NCBI GenBank assembly: GCA_031274845.1
Contig: JAISPN010000285.1
Coordinates: 1 to 15,453, forward strand
Length of the DNA: 15,453 bases
From: Acidobacteriaceae bacterium
GTDB lineage: Bacteria > Acidobacteriota > Vicinamibacteria > Vicinamibacterales > CAVVIG01
Direction of reading: 5' to 3'
The stretch's first letter is position 1; every line of letters starts with the position of its first letter. The translations under genes and the position numbers were made by a program. The notes under the pieces were generated by a model. That model was not told the DNA's origin. It worked only from the letters and a program-made list of their open reading frames with translations, and searched no databases. Shown piece after piece: positions 1 through 8,282 of this stretch.

Positions 1-1
1 A

Positions 2-22
2 GCTCCCCTCGGGAGCAGTTTT
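2..22 (+). terminator. Putative intrinsic terminator at left edge
   Basis: A perfect 6-bp stem, GCTCCC and GGGAGC, closes a 3-base CTC loop (2-16) and is followed after two bases by TTTT (19-22) and then seven A residues. This fits a short rho-independent terminator for a plus-strand gene entering from the left, outside the window. The T run is short, so it may be weak. On the minus strand the A run reads as T7 but only a 3-bp stem precedes it, so an end for the hem operon here is possible but poorly supported. Confidence 0.4.
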
Positions 23-30
23 AAAAAAAC

Positions 31-293
31 GGCCGCTCAGGCAAGTGCGCCGGCGTACCGTTGCTTACATATGTATTAACGAACGAGTGACCAAAACCGA
101 ACACCGCGATCTGGTCATCGGGGGATCTGGCCGTCTGGTCATTGACGGATCGGGGCCGTCCGGCCGCCACGATCGACAGGGAAGTCGTTGCGATGCAACA
201 GGTTCACGGCACTCTCGCCAGAGGGCACTGCCCCAACGGGCAGGGGGAGCGTCAGTTCGTCAAAGGAGAGGACGAGATCGCCAGACGGCCAGG
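31..293. other. Non-coding stretch downstream of hemL
   Basis: No convincing gene is seen here. It holds a perfect 10-bp palindrome TACATATGTA (66-75). The 9-mer TCTGGTCAT occurs twice, 24 bases apart (110-118 and 134-142), with a related TCTGGCC between them. The inverted partner TGACCA lies at 88-93. A 6-bp hairpin, CTGCCC-CAAC-GGGCAG, sits at 228-243 without a T run. The hairpin could mark the end of the hem transcript on the minus strand, but nothing proves it. The role of the repeats is unknown. Confidence 0.4.
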
Positions 294-1574
294 TTACACG
301 TCGTGCATCGCCGCGAACGCGGCCTTGATGGTGGCGTCCACATCTTTCTTCGTGTGCGCGGCCGACAGGAACCACCCTTCGAATTGCGACGGCGGCGGGT
401 AGATGCCGCGTTCGAGCATGCCGCGGAAGAAGCGGGCGTAGGCGTTCGTGTCCGCGCTCGTCGCGCTCGTGTAATCCCGCACGGGCTGATTCGTGAAAAA
501 CGGCGTGAGCACCGAGCCGAAGGCGTTTATCTGCACGTTGACGTTGGCGTGCCGCGCGGCGTCGGCAAGGCCCGCGGCAAGGCGTGTCGTCAGTTCCGCC
601 AGCGTGCGATAGAGACGCGGCGTCAGCCGTTCGAGACACCAGAGGCCGGCCGTCATCGCCAGCGGATTTCCCGAGAGCGTGCCCGCCTGATAGACCGGCC
701 CTGCCGGGGCGACCAGCTCCATCAACTCCGCGCGTCCGCCGTAGGCGCCGACCGGCAGTCCGCCGCCGATGATTTTTCCAAGGCAGGTGAGGTCCGGCGT
801 AATGCCGGTTACTTTCTGCGCGCCGCCAGCCGAGGCGCGAAATCCGGTGATCACTTCGTCGAAGACGAGGAGCGCGCCGTTGGCGCGGGCGAGGTCGCGC
901 AAGCCTTGCAGAAACCCGTCCGCCGGCGGGACAACGCCCATGTTGCCGGCGATCGGTTCGACGATGATTGCCGCGACGTGGCCACGGTTCGCGGCGAGCA
1001 CGCGTTCAACGCTGGCGAGATCGTTGTACGACGCAAGCAGCGTGTCGCCCGCGGCGGACAGCGTAACGCCCGGACTCGTCGGCACGCCAAGCGTCAGCGC
1101 GCCCGATCCGGCCTGCACGAGAAACGCATCCGCGTGGCCGTGATAGCACCCTTCGAACTTGAGGATCTTGTCGCGTCTTGTCGCCGCGCGCGCGACGCGG
1201 ATCGCGCTCATTGCCGCTTCGGTGCCGGAGCTGACGAAGCGGACGCGCTCCATCGACGGCATCAGCTTCCGCACGCGCATGCCAAGCGCCTGTTCGAGCG
1301 GGCTTGGCGCGCCAAAACTGGTGCCGGATTTCGCGGCCGTGGCAATCGCCTGCACCAGTCCTTTCGGCGCGTGGCCGTGGATGAGCGGTCCCCACGACAT
1401 CACGTAGTCGATGAAGGTGTTGCCGTCGACATCGGTCAGCCGCGCGCCGGAAGCGCGCGCGATGAAGAGCGGCGTCGCGCCAACCGACTTGAAGGCGCGG
1501 ACCGGACTGTCCACGCCGCCGGGGAGAATGGTTTGTGCCGCGGTAAATAGACGCGTCGATTGTGCAGTGCGCAT
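294..1574 (-). CDS. hemL: Glutamate-1-semialdehyde 2,1-aminomutase
   Basis: This PLP enzyme converts glutamate-1-semialdehyde to 5-aminolevulinate, the second step of the C5 route to heme, and acts in the cytoplasm. The 426-residue product has the usual length of the family. Visible features are the N-terminal ILPGGVDSPVRAF block (16-28), SSGTEA (115-120), EGCYHGH (141-147) where the cofactor ring stacks, FDEV (238-241), and the PLP Schiff-base lysine K267 in LGKIIGGGLPVGA. The reading frame stays open up to 1712, but homology begins at the methionine at 1574; the upstream residues overlap the end of hemB and look like out-of-frame translation. It is the last gene of the operon, 34 bases after the hemB stop, and no clear Shine-Dalgarno is seen beyond a short AGAG. 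Confidence 0.97.
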   Translation of the reverse strand: MRTAQSTRLFTAAQTILPGGVDSPVRAFKSVGATPLFIARASGARLTDVDGNTFIDYVMSWGPLIHGHAPKGLVQAIATAAKSGTSFGAPSPLEQALGMRVRKLMPSMERVRFVSSGTEAAMSAIRVARAATRRDKILKFEGCYHGHADAFLVQAGSGALTLGVPTSPGVTLSAAGDTLLASYNDLASVERVLAANRGHVAAIIVEPIAGNMGVVPPADGFLQGLRDLARANGALLVFDEVITGFRASAGGAQKVTGITPDLTCLGKIIGGGLPVGAYGGRAELMELVAPAGPVYQAGTLSGNPLAMTAGLWCLERLTPRLYRTLAELTTRLAAGLADAARHANVNVQINAFGSVLTPFFTNQPVRDYTSATSADTNAYARFFRGMLERGIYPPPSQFEGWFLSAAHTKKDVDATIKAAFAAMHDV

Positions 1575-1608
1575 GCGAACTCTGAAGTGTCTCGTCTTGG
1601 GGTGAGCG

Positions 1609-2601
1609 CTAGAGGCTTCGGGCCGCCTCGCGCGCGTAGTAGGTGATGATGATGTCGGCGCCCGCGCGCTTGATGGCGGTGAGCGTTTCGAGCATGGCGC
1701 GGCGTTCGTCAATCCAGCCGTTTCGCGCCGCCGCTTTCAGCATCGCGTATTCGCCGCTCACATGGTACGCCGCCGTCGGGTAGCCGAAGGCGTCCTTCAC
1801 GCGCGTGATGACGTCGAGATACGCCACCGCCGGCTTGACCATCACGATGTCGGCGCCTTCTTCGATGTCGAGTTCCATTTCCCGCAACGCTTCGGCGACG
1901 TTGGCCGGGTCCATCTGGTGCGAGCGTCGATCGCCGAACGCCGGCGTCGATCCCGCCGCATCGCGGAACGGGCCGTAGAACGCGGACGAGTACTTCGCCG
2001 CATACGACATGATCGCCACCTCGTCGTGGCCGCGGTCGTCGAGCGCCTGACGGATCGCGCCGACGCGGCCATCCATCATGTCCGAGGGCGCCACGATGTC
2101 CGCGCCGGCGGCGGCGTGCGAGACGGCGGCGCGCGCCAGCTGATCGACGGTCGGGTCGTTCAGAATTTTTTCGCCGTCGAGAATGCCGCAGTGTCCATGG
2201 TCCGTGTACTCGCACAGACAGACGTCGGTGATGACGAGCGTGTTCGGCGCGCTCGACTTGATGGCGCGGATCGCCTTCTGCACCGGCGCGTTGGGATCGG
2301 AGGCCGACGATCCGATGGCGTCCTTGTGGTCGGGGAGTCCGAAGAGGAGCACGCTGCGCACGCCGTCTCCGGCGGCGGCCTGCGTCTCGGCGACCGCTTC
2401 GTCGACGGAGAGATTGAAGACGCCGGGCATCGAGCTGACTTCGCGGCGGATGCCCGTGCCTTCGCAGACAAACAAGGGGAGCACGAACATCTCTGGCGAA
2501 AGCCGTGTCTCTCGCACCAGCGCGCGCATCGTGGCCGAGGTGCGCAGGCGGCGCAGGCGGCGTGTCAGCGAGAGCGAGGGGACGGTGTGCGTCGTGGCCA
2601 T
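1609..2601 (-). CDS. hemB: Delta-aminolevulinic acid dehydratase (porphobilinogen synthase)
   Basis: HemB condenses two 5-aminolevulinate molecules to porphobilinogen in the cytoplasm. The product is 330 residues, normal for the family. The two active-site lysines are visible: K203 in SYAAKYSSAFYGPFRDA and K256 in VMVKPA. The cysteines C128, C130 and C138 in DVCLCEYTDHGHCG match the zinc-binding form rather than the magnesium-only form with aspartates. I chose the ATG at 2601, seven bases after the cobA-hemD stop; the frame is open to 2649 but that start would overlap the upstream gene by 41 bases. It is followed by hemL after 34 bases. Confidence 0.97.
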   Translation of the reverse strand: MATTHTVPSLSLTRRLRRLRTSATMRALVRETRLSPEMFVLPLFVCEGTGIRREVSSMPGVFNLSVDEAVAETQAAAGDGVRSVLLFGLPDHKDAIGSSASDPNAPVQKAIRAIKSSAPNTLVITDVCLCEYTDHGHCGILDGEKILNDPTVDQLARAAVSHAAAGADIVAPSDMMDGRVGAIRQALDDRGHDEVAIMSYAAKYSSAFYGPFRDAAGSTPAFGDRRSHQMDPANVAEALREMELDIEEGADIVMVKPAVAYLDVITRVKDAFGYPTAAYHVSGEYAMLKAAARNGWIDERRAMLETLTAIKRAGADIIITYYAREAARSL

Positions 2602-2608
2602 GGAGATC

Positions 2609-4168
2609 TCACTTGGATGCGCCGTGGGCGGCGGCAGGTGGTGTGTCAAAGTGCGCGCGAATCGCGTCGACCAGCGCGGCGATTGTATAGGTGGTGGGCA
2701 CGACGGCCGAGTGGATGCCGTACTCGGTGGCGGCCGCGGCGGTCACCGGTCCGATGGAGGCGACAATCGTCGGACGCAAGAGATCCGCGGCGGGTTCTTC
2801 GCCGAGAAGCTCGACGAAGTTTCTGACCGCGGACGGACTGGTGAACGTCACCACATCGATCTGATGTTCGAGCAGCATCTGGTAAATGGCTGGCGCGCCC
2901 GCGCGTTCGAAATCGAGCGACACCGTGCGGTAGGCGACGACGTCGTGGACGTTGGCGCCATGCTTGCGCAACTCGTCGCCGATGAGTTCGCGTCCGATGT
3001 CCGCGCGTGGCAGCAGGATCTGTTTTCCCGCGACCGATCCCGCGTCCAGAATCGCCTGCACGACCCCTTCGGCGCGCGCTTCGTTCGGGATCAGATCGAC
3101 TTTGATGCCGGCACGCGCCAGCCGTTCGGCGGTTGACGGGCCGACCGTACACAGACGGACGTCCTTCAGCGCGCGAAGATCGCGTGGCGACGCGAGCAGC
3201 CGGGTGATGAACGCGTCGACCGCGTGGCCGCTCGAGAACACGATCCAGTCGAACTCGTCGCAGCGAAGGCACGCCTCGTCGAGCGCGTCGTAGCTCTCTG
3301 GCGGCGCGATGGAAATCATGGGCGCTTCGATCGGTTGCGCGCCGAGCGCTTCGAGCCTCGACACCAACTCCGCCGCCTGCTCGCGGGGGCGCGTGACGAG
3401 AATCCGTTTGCCGAAGAGCGGACGGGCGTCAAACCAGCGCAGGTGCTCGCGCAGCGCCGCGACACGTCCGACGATGAGAATGGCGGCGCGGCGATCGGTC
3501 AGGTATTTCACCTGCGCGGCGATCTCGGCGAGCGTGCCCTGAATCGTCTGCTGCGTCGGCAGCGTGCCGTCGTAGATGAGCGCGGCGGTGTCCTCTGGCG
3601 GCCGGCCGGCTGACAGCAACGCGTTCAGCATGTGCGGCAGATGTTCCGGGCCGGCGTAGCAGACGATCGTGCCGTCAAGACGCGCCAGCGAATCCCAGTC
3701 GATGGCGGCGCGCGTGTGTCCCTCGTCTTCGTGCCCGCGCACGAACGTCAGCGTGTCGCCGCCGCCGGGATAGGTGAGCGGAATGCCCGCGTAGCTGGCC
3801 GCGCCAATCGCGGCGGGCACGCCCGGCACCACTTCGAACGGCACGCGCTGTTCGTGCAGGAACAACGCTTCGGCGCCGCCGCTGTCGAAGACGAACGGGT
3901 CGCCCCACTTGAGCCGCGCGACGGTTTTGCCTTCGCGCGCTTTCTCGGCGAGGAGATAACAGATCGCTTCTTGCTCCATCGGCTGCGGCGCGGCGCTCCC
4001 GACGTCGATGCGCTCGGCGTCCGCGCGCGCCGTGTGCAGCAGCCGCGCGTGGACGAGATGGTCGTACAGCACGACGTCAGCCGCCGCGAGGCACTGCTGG
4101 CCTCGCACGGTGATTAAGTCAGCGCTTCCGGGACCGGCGCCAATGAGATAGACCATGTGTGTCGTCAT
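2609..4168 (-). CDS. cobA-hemD: Fused uroporphyrinogen-III C-methyltransferase / uroporphyrinogen-III synthase
   Basis: This 519-residue fusion closes hydroxymethylbilane to uroporphyrinogen III (HemD half, about 253-505) and can methylate that product twice to precorrin-2 for siroheme or cobalamin (CobA/SUMT half, about 5-245). The SUMT half shows VYLIGAGPGSADLITVRG (6-23), a GDPF motif (89-92), VVPGVPAAIG (113-122) and YAGIPLT (126-132). The HemD half shows KRILVTRP (254-261), FSSGHAV (311-317), ADIGRELI (389-396) and TSPSAVRNF (443-451). Two motifs deviate: W88 replaces the first glycine of the usual GGDP, and D95-S96 replaces the GR of GRGGEE. A second in-frame ATG at 4156 is an alternative start that begins right at the VYLIG strand. 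It follows hemC after 9 bases and precedes hemB by 7. Confidence 0.95.
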   Translation of the reverse strand: MTTHMVYLIGAGPGSADLITVRGQQCLAAADVVLYDHLVHARLLHTARADAERIDVGSAAPQPMEQEAICYLLAEKAREGKTVARLKWGDPFVFDSGGAEALFLHEQRVPFEVVPGVPAAIGAASYAGIPLTYPGGGDTLTFVRGHEDEGHTRAAIDWDSLARLDGTIVCYAGPEHLPHMLNALLSAGRPPEDTAALIYDGTLPTQQTIQGTLAEIAAQVKYLTDRRAAILIVGRVAALREHLRWFDARPLFGKRILVTRPREQAAELVSRLEALGAQPIEAPMISIAPPESYDALDEACLRCDEFDWIVFSSGHAVDAFITRLLASPRDLRALKDVRLCTVGPSTAERLARAGIKVDLIPNEARAEGVVQAILDAGSVAGKQILLPRADIGRELIGDELRKHGANVHDVVAYRTVSLDFERAGAPAIYQMLLEHQIDVVTFTSPSAVRNFVELLGEEPAADLLRPTIVASIGPVTAAAATEYGIHSAVVPTTYTIAALVDAIRAHFDTPPAAAHGASK

Positions 4169-4177
4169 GCGTTCTCA

Positions 4178-5152
4178 TCAATGCTGCGGCAGACCTGCTT
4201 GCGCGCGGCGTACCTCGTCCAGAATGTCTGACGCGCCCGATGCGAGCAGCCGTTCGGCCACCTGAATGCCGATGATGGCGGCGTCCGAGCGCCGGCCGCG
4301 TAATGACGCGCGGACCGCGCGGCTGCCGTCGAGCGCGACCACCGCGCCGACAAGTTCGAGGTCGTCCGCGCCGGCGGGCACGGCGAGCGCGCCGATCGGC
4401 GTCTGACATCCGCCGCCGAGTCGTTCGACGACCGCGCGTTCGGCCACGAGCGCCGCCGCTGCGAGAGGGTTATTGATTGCCGCGACCGCTTCGTATGTCC
4501 GTGCATCGCCGATCCGGATTTCAATGGCGACGATCCCTTGACCGGGCGCGGGGACGCATGTTGCCGCGTCGAGCGTCAACGAGATGCGATCGCTCCATCC
4601 CAGACGGCGTAGCCCGGCGGCCGCGAGGACGAGCATGTCGTACTCACCGGCATCGAGCTTCCGCAGCCGCGTATCGAGGTTGCCGCGGATTGGCGTGAAC
4701 CGCGCGTTTGGAAACAGGCGGAGCAGTTGCGCGACGCGCCGCACGCTGCTGGTGCCGATCGACGGCGCCGCGCCAAGTCGCGCGACGAGCGAGGAGGCGT
4801 CGGTGAGGGGGGAGGCTGGTGCTCCTTCGCGGCGAGGGAGCACGACCGCGTCGAGCGGATCTTCGCGTTCGAGCACGGCGGCAATCGCGAGACCGTCGGG
4901 CAGCAGCGCGGGCATGTCCTTGCTGCTGTGGACCGCGAGGTCGATGTCGTGTCTGAGCAGCGCGTCTTCGATTTCCTTGACGAACAACCGCTTGCCGCCA
5001 ACGTCCGAGAGCGGCGCCTCCTGAAGCCGATCGCCGGAGGTCTTGATGGTGACGATCTCGCAGGCGGGTCCGCCCGCCTGCGCGATGAGTTGCGCCACCG
5101 TGCGTGCCTGCCACAAGGCGAGCGCGCTGCCACGTGTGCCGAGTCGGAGCAT
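4178..5152 (-). CDS. hemC: Porphobilinogen deaminase (hydroxymethylbilane synthase)
   Basis: HemC polymerises four porphobilinogens to hydroxymethylbilane in the cytoplasm. The 324-residue product shows the N-terminal LRLGTRGSALALWQA, the TIKTSGDR block (35-42), the HSSKDMP loop (75-81), GTSSVRR (133-139), RGNLDTRL (156-163), PAPGQG (201-206), and C249 in GGGCQTPIG, which carries the dipyrromethane cofactor. The frame is open far upstream, but the protein clearly starts at the ATG at 5152. That start lies two bases after the hemA stop (TAAGGATG), so translation is probably coupled; a purine-rich AAAGGGATAAGG just upstream serves as ribosome binding site. The region around 107-118 (RREGAPASP) looks like a short lineage-specific loop. 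Confidence 0.97.
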   Translation of the reverse strand: MLRLGTRGSALALWQARTVAQLIAQAGGPACEIVTIKTSGDRLQEAPLSDVGGKRLFVKEIEDALLRHDIDLAVHSSKDMPALLPDGLAIAAVLEREDPLDAVVLPRREGAPASPLTDASSLVARLGAAPSIGTSSVRRVAQLLRLFPNARFTPIRGNLDTRLRKLDAGEYDMLVLAAAGLRRLGWSDRISLTLDAATCVPAPGQGIVAIEIRIGDARTYEAVAAINNPLAAAALVAERAVVERLGGGCQTPIGALAVPAGADDLELVGAVVALDGSRAVRASLRGRRSDAAIIGIQVAERLLASGASDILDEVRRAQAGLPQH

Positions 5153-5154
5153 CC

Positions 5155-6507
5155 TTATCCCTTTGTGTTGCGGCGCACGAACGGTTCGACGCGCCGGCGC
5201 ACGTTGTCGCGATCGACTGTTGTGGTTCCGGTGTCGTCGGAGGATGACGCCGACAACCCGAACAGGCGCGTCAGCGCGTCGCTGAAAAGCGCGACCGTCT
5301 CCGCGTCCGCCGCGGTCTTTAGTTGTTCGGTCGGAGAGAGCAGTAATTTTTCGATGAGCAACCGGCTGATGTCGTCGACACGCTGCCGCGTGTCTGGCGG
5401 CAGATTGGCGGCGAGACGATTGAGCTCGGATCGGCGGACGTTCTCGAAGTGTTGCCGCAGGGCAACGACCGTCGGAATGGCGCCGCGCGATCGCAGCCAC
5501 GCGCCGAACCGTTCGACCTCTTCGCCGACGATTGTTTCGGCGTGTTGCACTTCGCCGGTGCGCCGCGCCAGATTCTCGCGGACGGTCGCTTGCAGATCGT
5601 CGATGTTGTAGAGAAAGACCTGTTCGAGTTCGCCAGCCGCCGCTTCGACATCGCGCGGCAAGGCGATGTCGATGATGAACAGCGGACGGTGGCGTCGCGG
5701 GCGCATGACCGTTTCGATGTGCGCCTTTGTGAGAATCGGCGACGCGGCGCCCGTGGCGGTAATCACGATGTCCGCGGCGCCCAGCACCGTATCGAGTTCT
5801 TCCCACGGCGCGGCGGAGGCGCCGCCAATGGCTTCCGCCGTCCGCGCGGCGTGCGACAAGGTGCGGCTGACGATGGTCACCTGCTGCACGCCTTGCGACT
5901 TCATGTGCAACGCCGTCAGCTTGCCCATTTCTCCGGCGCCGATGACGAGGACGCTGCGTCCCTTGAGCTCGCCGAAAATTTTTCTGGAGAGCGCGACCGC
6001 CGCGAAACTAATCGACACGGCGCCAGAGCCGAGCGCCGTTTCGGTGCGCACGCGTTTGCCCGCGGCGAACGAGGCGTGAAACAGGCGGTTCAGGACCGGC
6101 CCGGATGTGTGCGCCGAGGTCGCCGTCGTGTGCGCGTCCTTCACCTGTCCGAGAATCTGCGGCTCGCCGACGACGAGCGAGTCGAGGCCGGCGGAGACGC
6201 GGAACAGGTGCCGCGCGACTTCGAGATCGCCGGCGCTGTACACGTGCGGCGCGAGCAACGCGCGGTCGACCTCGTGGAAGCGGCTGATGAAGTCGACGAT
6301 GTGCTGGCGGGCGGTGTCGGGGTCGCCCTCGTGGACCGCGTAGATTTCCGCGCGGTTGCACGTCGACAGCACGACCGCTTCCTGCGTCAGGTTGCGCTCG
6401 GACAGACGGTGCAACGCCTGTTCGAGACCGCGGGCCTGGAAGTCGAGCCGTTCGCGGAGTTCGACGGGGGCGGTGCGATGGCTGACGCCAACAAGCAGGA
6501 GCGGCAT
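5155..6507 (-). CDS. hemA: Glutamyl-tRNA reductase
   Basis: HemA reduces glutamyl-tRNA(Glu) with NADPH to glutamate-1-semialdehyde, the first committed step of the C5 pathway, so this organism makes 5-aminolevulinate from glutamate. The 450-residue protein shows GVSHRTAPVELRE (7-19), the nucleophilic cysteine C50 in LSTCNRAEIYA, GEPQILGQVK (114-123), the Rossmann signature VIGAGEMG (188-195), and the long C-terminal dimerisation helix (about 300-415). It starts at the ATG at 6507, whose A is also the last base of the preceding TGA stop (TGATG), which points to coupled translation with the hemX-like gene. The tail after residue 418 (SASSSDDTGTTT) is low complexity. HemL and HemA usually work as a complex, and here they share one operon. 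Confidence 0.97.
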   Translation of the reverse strand: MPLLLVGVSHRTAPVELRERLDFQARGLEQALHRLSERNLTQEAVVLSTCNRAEIYAVHEGDPDTARQHIVDFISRFHEVDRALLAPHVYSAGDLEVARHLFRVSAGLDSLVVGEPQILGQVKDAHTTATSAHTSGPVLNRLFHASFAAGKRVRTETALGSGAVSISFAAVALSRKIFGELKGRSVLVIGAGEMGKLTALHMKSQGVQQVTIVSRTLSHAARTAEAIGGASAAPWEELDTVLGAADIVITATGAASPILTKAHIETVMRPRRHRPLFIIDIALPRDVEAAAGELEQVFLYNIDDLQATVRENLARRTGEVQHAETIVGEEVERFGAWLRSRGAIPTVVALRQHFENVRRSELNRLAANLPPDTRQRVDDISRLLIEKLLLSPTEQLKTAADAETVALFSDALTRLFGLSASSSDDTGTTTVDRDNVRRRVEPFVRRNTKG

Positions 6508-7322
6508 CAGAAGTTGTGGCTGCGCGTCAGGAAATAGCTGATCGGCACGAAATTGAGCAAGACGATCGCGAATCCGACGGCGGAAAGATACGCGGCGCGG
6601 CGTCCGCCCCAGCCGATCCGGCGCGCCGCGAACGCTTCGAAGGAATAGACGCCCCAGCAGACGAACGCCACGAAGATTTTCGGATCTTCGAGCGACATCG
6701 CTTGCACGCGCGGATCGTACCCCGGCGCCTGCAGCGCCCAGACGACGCCGACGATGAGGCCGATGGTGAGGAAGAGCCAGCCCACGGCAATCGCGCGCTG
6801 GTTCATCGTGTCGAGCACCTGCAGCGACGGGAGCCGCGCGTAGAAGAAGCCGAGGTGCTTGGCTTTGATTTCGGTGAAGAGGAGCACGTAGGTGATGCCG
6901 ATGACGCAGGCGAGCGCGAAGCTCGCGTACGCGAAGAGCAGCGAGGAGACGTGGATGCCGAAGAGCGGTCCCTGCAACACGTCGGCGCGATCTTCGACGC
7001 CGGGGTGGAGCGCCGGAATCGTTTGCAGCGCGACGACCAGCGGCAGGATGAACGCGCCCATCGCGCGCTCTTCCGTCGTCATCTCCGTGTAGAGATAGGA
7101 GAGCACGAGCAGCCACACGAACGTGGAGATGGCCGACGAGGCGTTGGTCACCGGGATGTGGCCGGCCTGCATCGTTTCCATGCCGATGAGAAACGTGTGC
7201 GCGAGCGCGGCGAGCATCAGCAGCGTCGTCGCGGTGCGCCCGATCGTCGGCTGCCGCTTCGTGAAGTGCCAGATGTATGCGACGAGCGCCCCGGCGTAGA
7301 GTGCGAGAGGGATGACGTTCAT
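6507..7322 (-). CDS. CcsA/HemX-like cytochrome c assembly family membrane protein
   Basis: This 271-residue integral membrane protein has about eight hydrophobic segments (roughly 3-17, 30-47, 62-79, 88-104, 121-149, 179-197, 214-231 and 245-264) and belongs to the CcsA/CcmC/HemX heme-handling superfamily. Conserved histidines H42 and H124 fit possible heme ligands. The tryptophan-rich WWD motif of true CcsA is largely missing: only GVVWALQ, EDPK and CWGVY remain where CcsA has WxWDPKE. Together with its place next to hemA, this favours the HemX type, which in Bacillus affects the level of glutamyl-tRNA reductase. The start at 7322 forms an ATGA overlap with the VWA gene before it; a longer open frame to 7406 is not needed. 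A role in cytochrome c maturation cannot be excluded. Confidence 0.85.
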   Translation of the reverse strand: MNVIPLALYAGALVAYIWHFTKRQPTIGRTATTLLMLAALAHTFLIGMETMQAGHIPVTNASSAISTFVWLLVLSYLYTEMTTEERAMGAFILPLVVALQTIPALHPGVEDRADVLQGPLFGIHVSSLLFAYASFALACVIGITYVLLFTEIKAKHLGFFYARLPSLQVLDTMNQRAIAVGWLFLTIGLIVGVVWALQAPGYDPRVQAMSLEDPKIFVAFVCWGVYSFEAFAARRIGWGGRRAAYLSAVGFAIVLLNFVPISYFLTRSHNF

Positions 7323-8278
7323 CGTGGCGGTGTGGGGGCGAAGTAGCCCTGTTTGGTGCGCGTAGTGGTGTTCGGCTTGCTGACGCGAACGACGACACGT
7401 CGCCATGCGCCGTCGCGCTTCGTGTTTCTGGACGAATAGCCGATGGTGTACTGGTTCGACAGCTCCTCGGCGATTTGCGTGTAGATGCCGGCGAGCTCGG
7501 ATTCCTGCGTGGGGAAGAACGCGCGGCCACCGGTTTCCTGCGCGAGCTGGCGCAGCACGAACTCCGCTTCCTTGAAGCCCTTTGCCGCCGCGGCGTTGCT
7601 CTCGCGAAGACCGATGGCGTAGATCGCCGTCTCCGATCGCTTGGCGAGGTCGAGCACTTCCTCAAACGGCATCAGGCTCGATGTATCTTCTCCGTCCGAC
7701 AACACGATGATGGCTTGCCGGTGGATGTCTTCAACCGAGGTGGCCACGACCTTTTTCAGATCCTTGAGCGCGATGTAGATGGCGTTGTAGATCGAGGTCG
7801 ATCCGGCCGCCGATGTCTTGTGGATGGCCTGTTCGATGTCGGCCATCTTGTTGGTGAACGATTGCAGGACGATGACGCGGCTGTTGAAGTCGACGACTTC
7901 GGCAAGATCCTGCGAACGCAGCTGGTGCGCGAATCCGCTGGCGGCTTCTTGCGCGATGGGGAGACGCGCTTCCATGCTCGCGCTGGTGTCGAGGAGCAGC
8001 GACAGCGCAATCGGCAGGTTCGTCTTGTTGAAGAAGGTGACCTCCTGCTTGACGCCGTCTTCGTACACCTCGAAATCCGACTGATCGAGGCCGGTGACGT
8101 AGTGCCCGCCTTCGGTCACCGTGACATTGAGCGAGACGACATCGGTGCTGGCGGAAAAGGACGGCGCCTGTCGCGGTGATGCCGGTGGCGGCGTGTCCGG
8201 TTGCTGCGCGCGCACGGAGACGAGCGACAGCAGGGCAATCCCGCCAGCGATCACAATGCCGCGCCGCTGAGGTCTCAT
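7319..8278 (-). CDS. VWFA-related secreted protein, acidobacterial type, with intact MIDAS
   Basis: The 319-residue product begins with a signal peptide (hydrophobic about 8-22, with a likely cleavage near VRA-QQ at 24-25), then a proline-rich stretch (29-39). A beta-rich N-terminal domain follows (about 45-84, TDVVSLNVTV ... DFEVYEDG), then a von Willebrand A domain (about 90-275). The metal-ion site is complete: D97-x-S99-x-S101, T161 in GSTSIYNAI, and D195 in LSDGED. The end, NQYTIGYSS followed by a basic strand and GYFAP, is typical of the VWFA-related domain common in Acidobacteria. Its stop overlaps the start of the hemX-like gene by ATGA, so it is translated as part of the hem operon. 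It probably works outside the cytoplasmic membrane in protein contact; the partner is unknown. Confidence 0.9.
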   Translation of the reverse strand: MRPQRRGIVIAGGIALLSLVSVRAQQPDTPPPASPRQAPSFSASTDVVSLNVTVTEGGHYVTGLDQSDFEVYEDGVKQEVTFFNKTNLPIALSLLLDTSASMEARLPIAQEAASGFAHQLRSQDLAEVVDFNSRVIVLQSFTNKMADIEQAIHKTSAAGSTSIYNAIYIALKDLKKVVATSVEDIHRQAIIVLSDGEDTSSLMPFEEVLDLAKRSETAIYAIGLRESNAAAAKGFKEAEFVLRQLAQETGGRAFFPTQESELAGIYTQIAEELSNQYTIGYSSRNTKRDGAWRRVVVRVSKPNTTTRTKQGYFAPTPPR

Positions 8279-8282
8279 CGTC

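Noticed and set aside
139..293. Open minus-strand frame directly after hemL, ending at 139, with fairly protein-like composition.
   Set aside because: It has no good start codon with a ribosome binding site outside hemL, no family I recognise, and about 50 codons at most. Chance openness in GC-rich DNA is likely.
45..1550. A 501-codon plus-strand frame opposite hemL.
   Set aside because: Its product is arginine-rich and repetitive without family motifs. It mirrors a clear hemL on the other strand, as is usual for shadow frames at high GC.
4178..5806. Possible 542-residue HemC with a long N-terminal extension.
   Set aside because: The extension lies inside hemA in another frame. HemC homology starts exactly at 5152, two bases after the hemA stop.
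5155..7665. Possible 836-residue fusion protein covering hemA and upstream sequence.
   Set aside because: The upstream part is translated out of frame through the hemX-like gene and has no sense. HemA starts cleanly at 6507 with a TGATG overlap.
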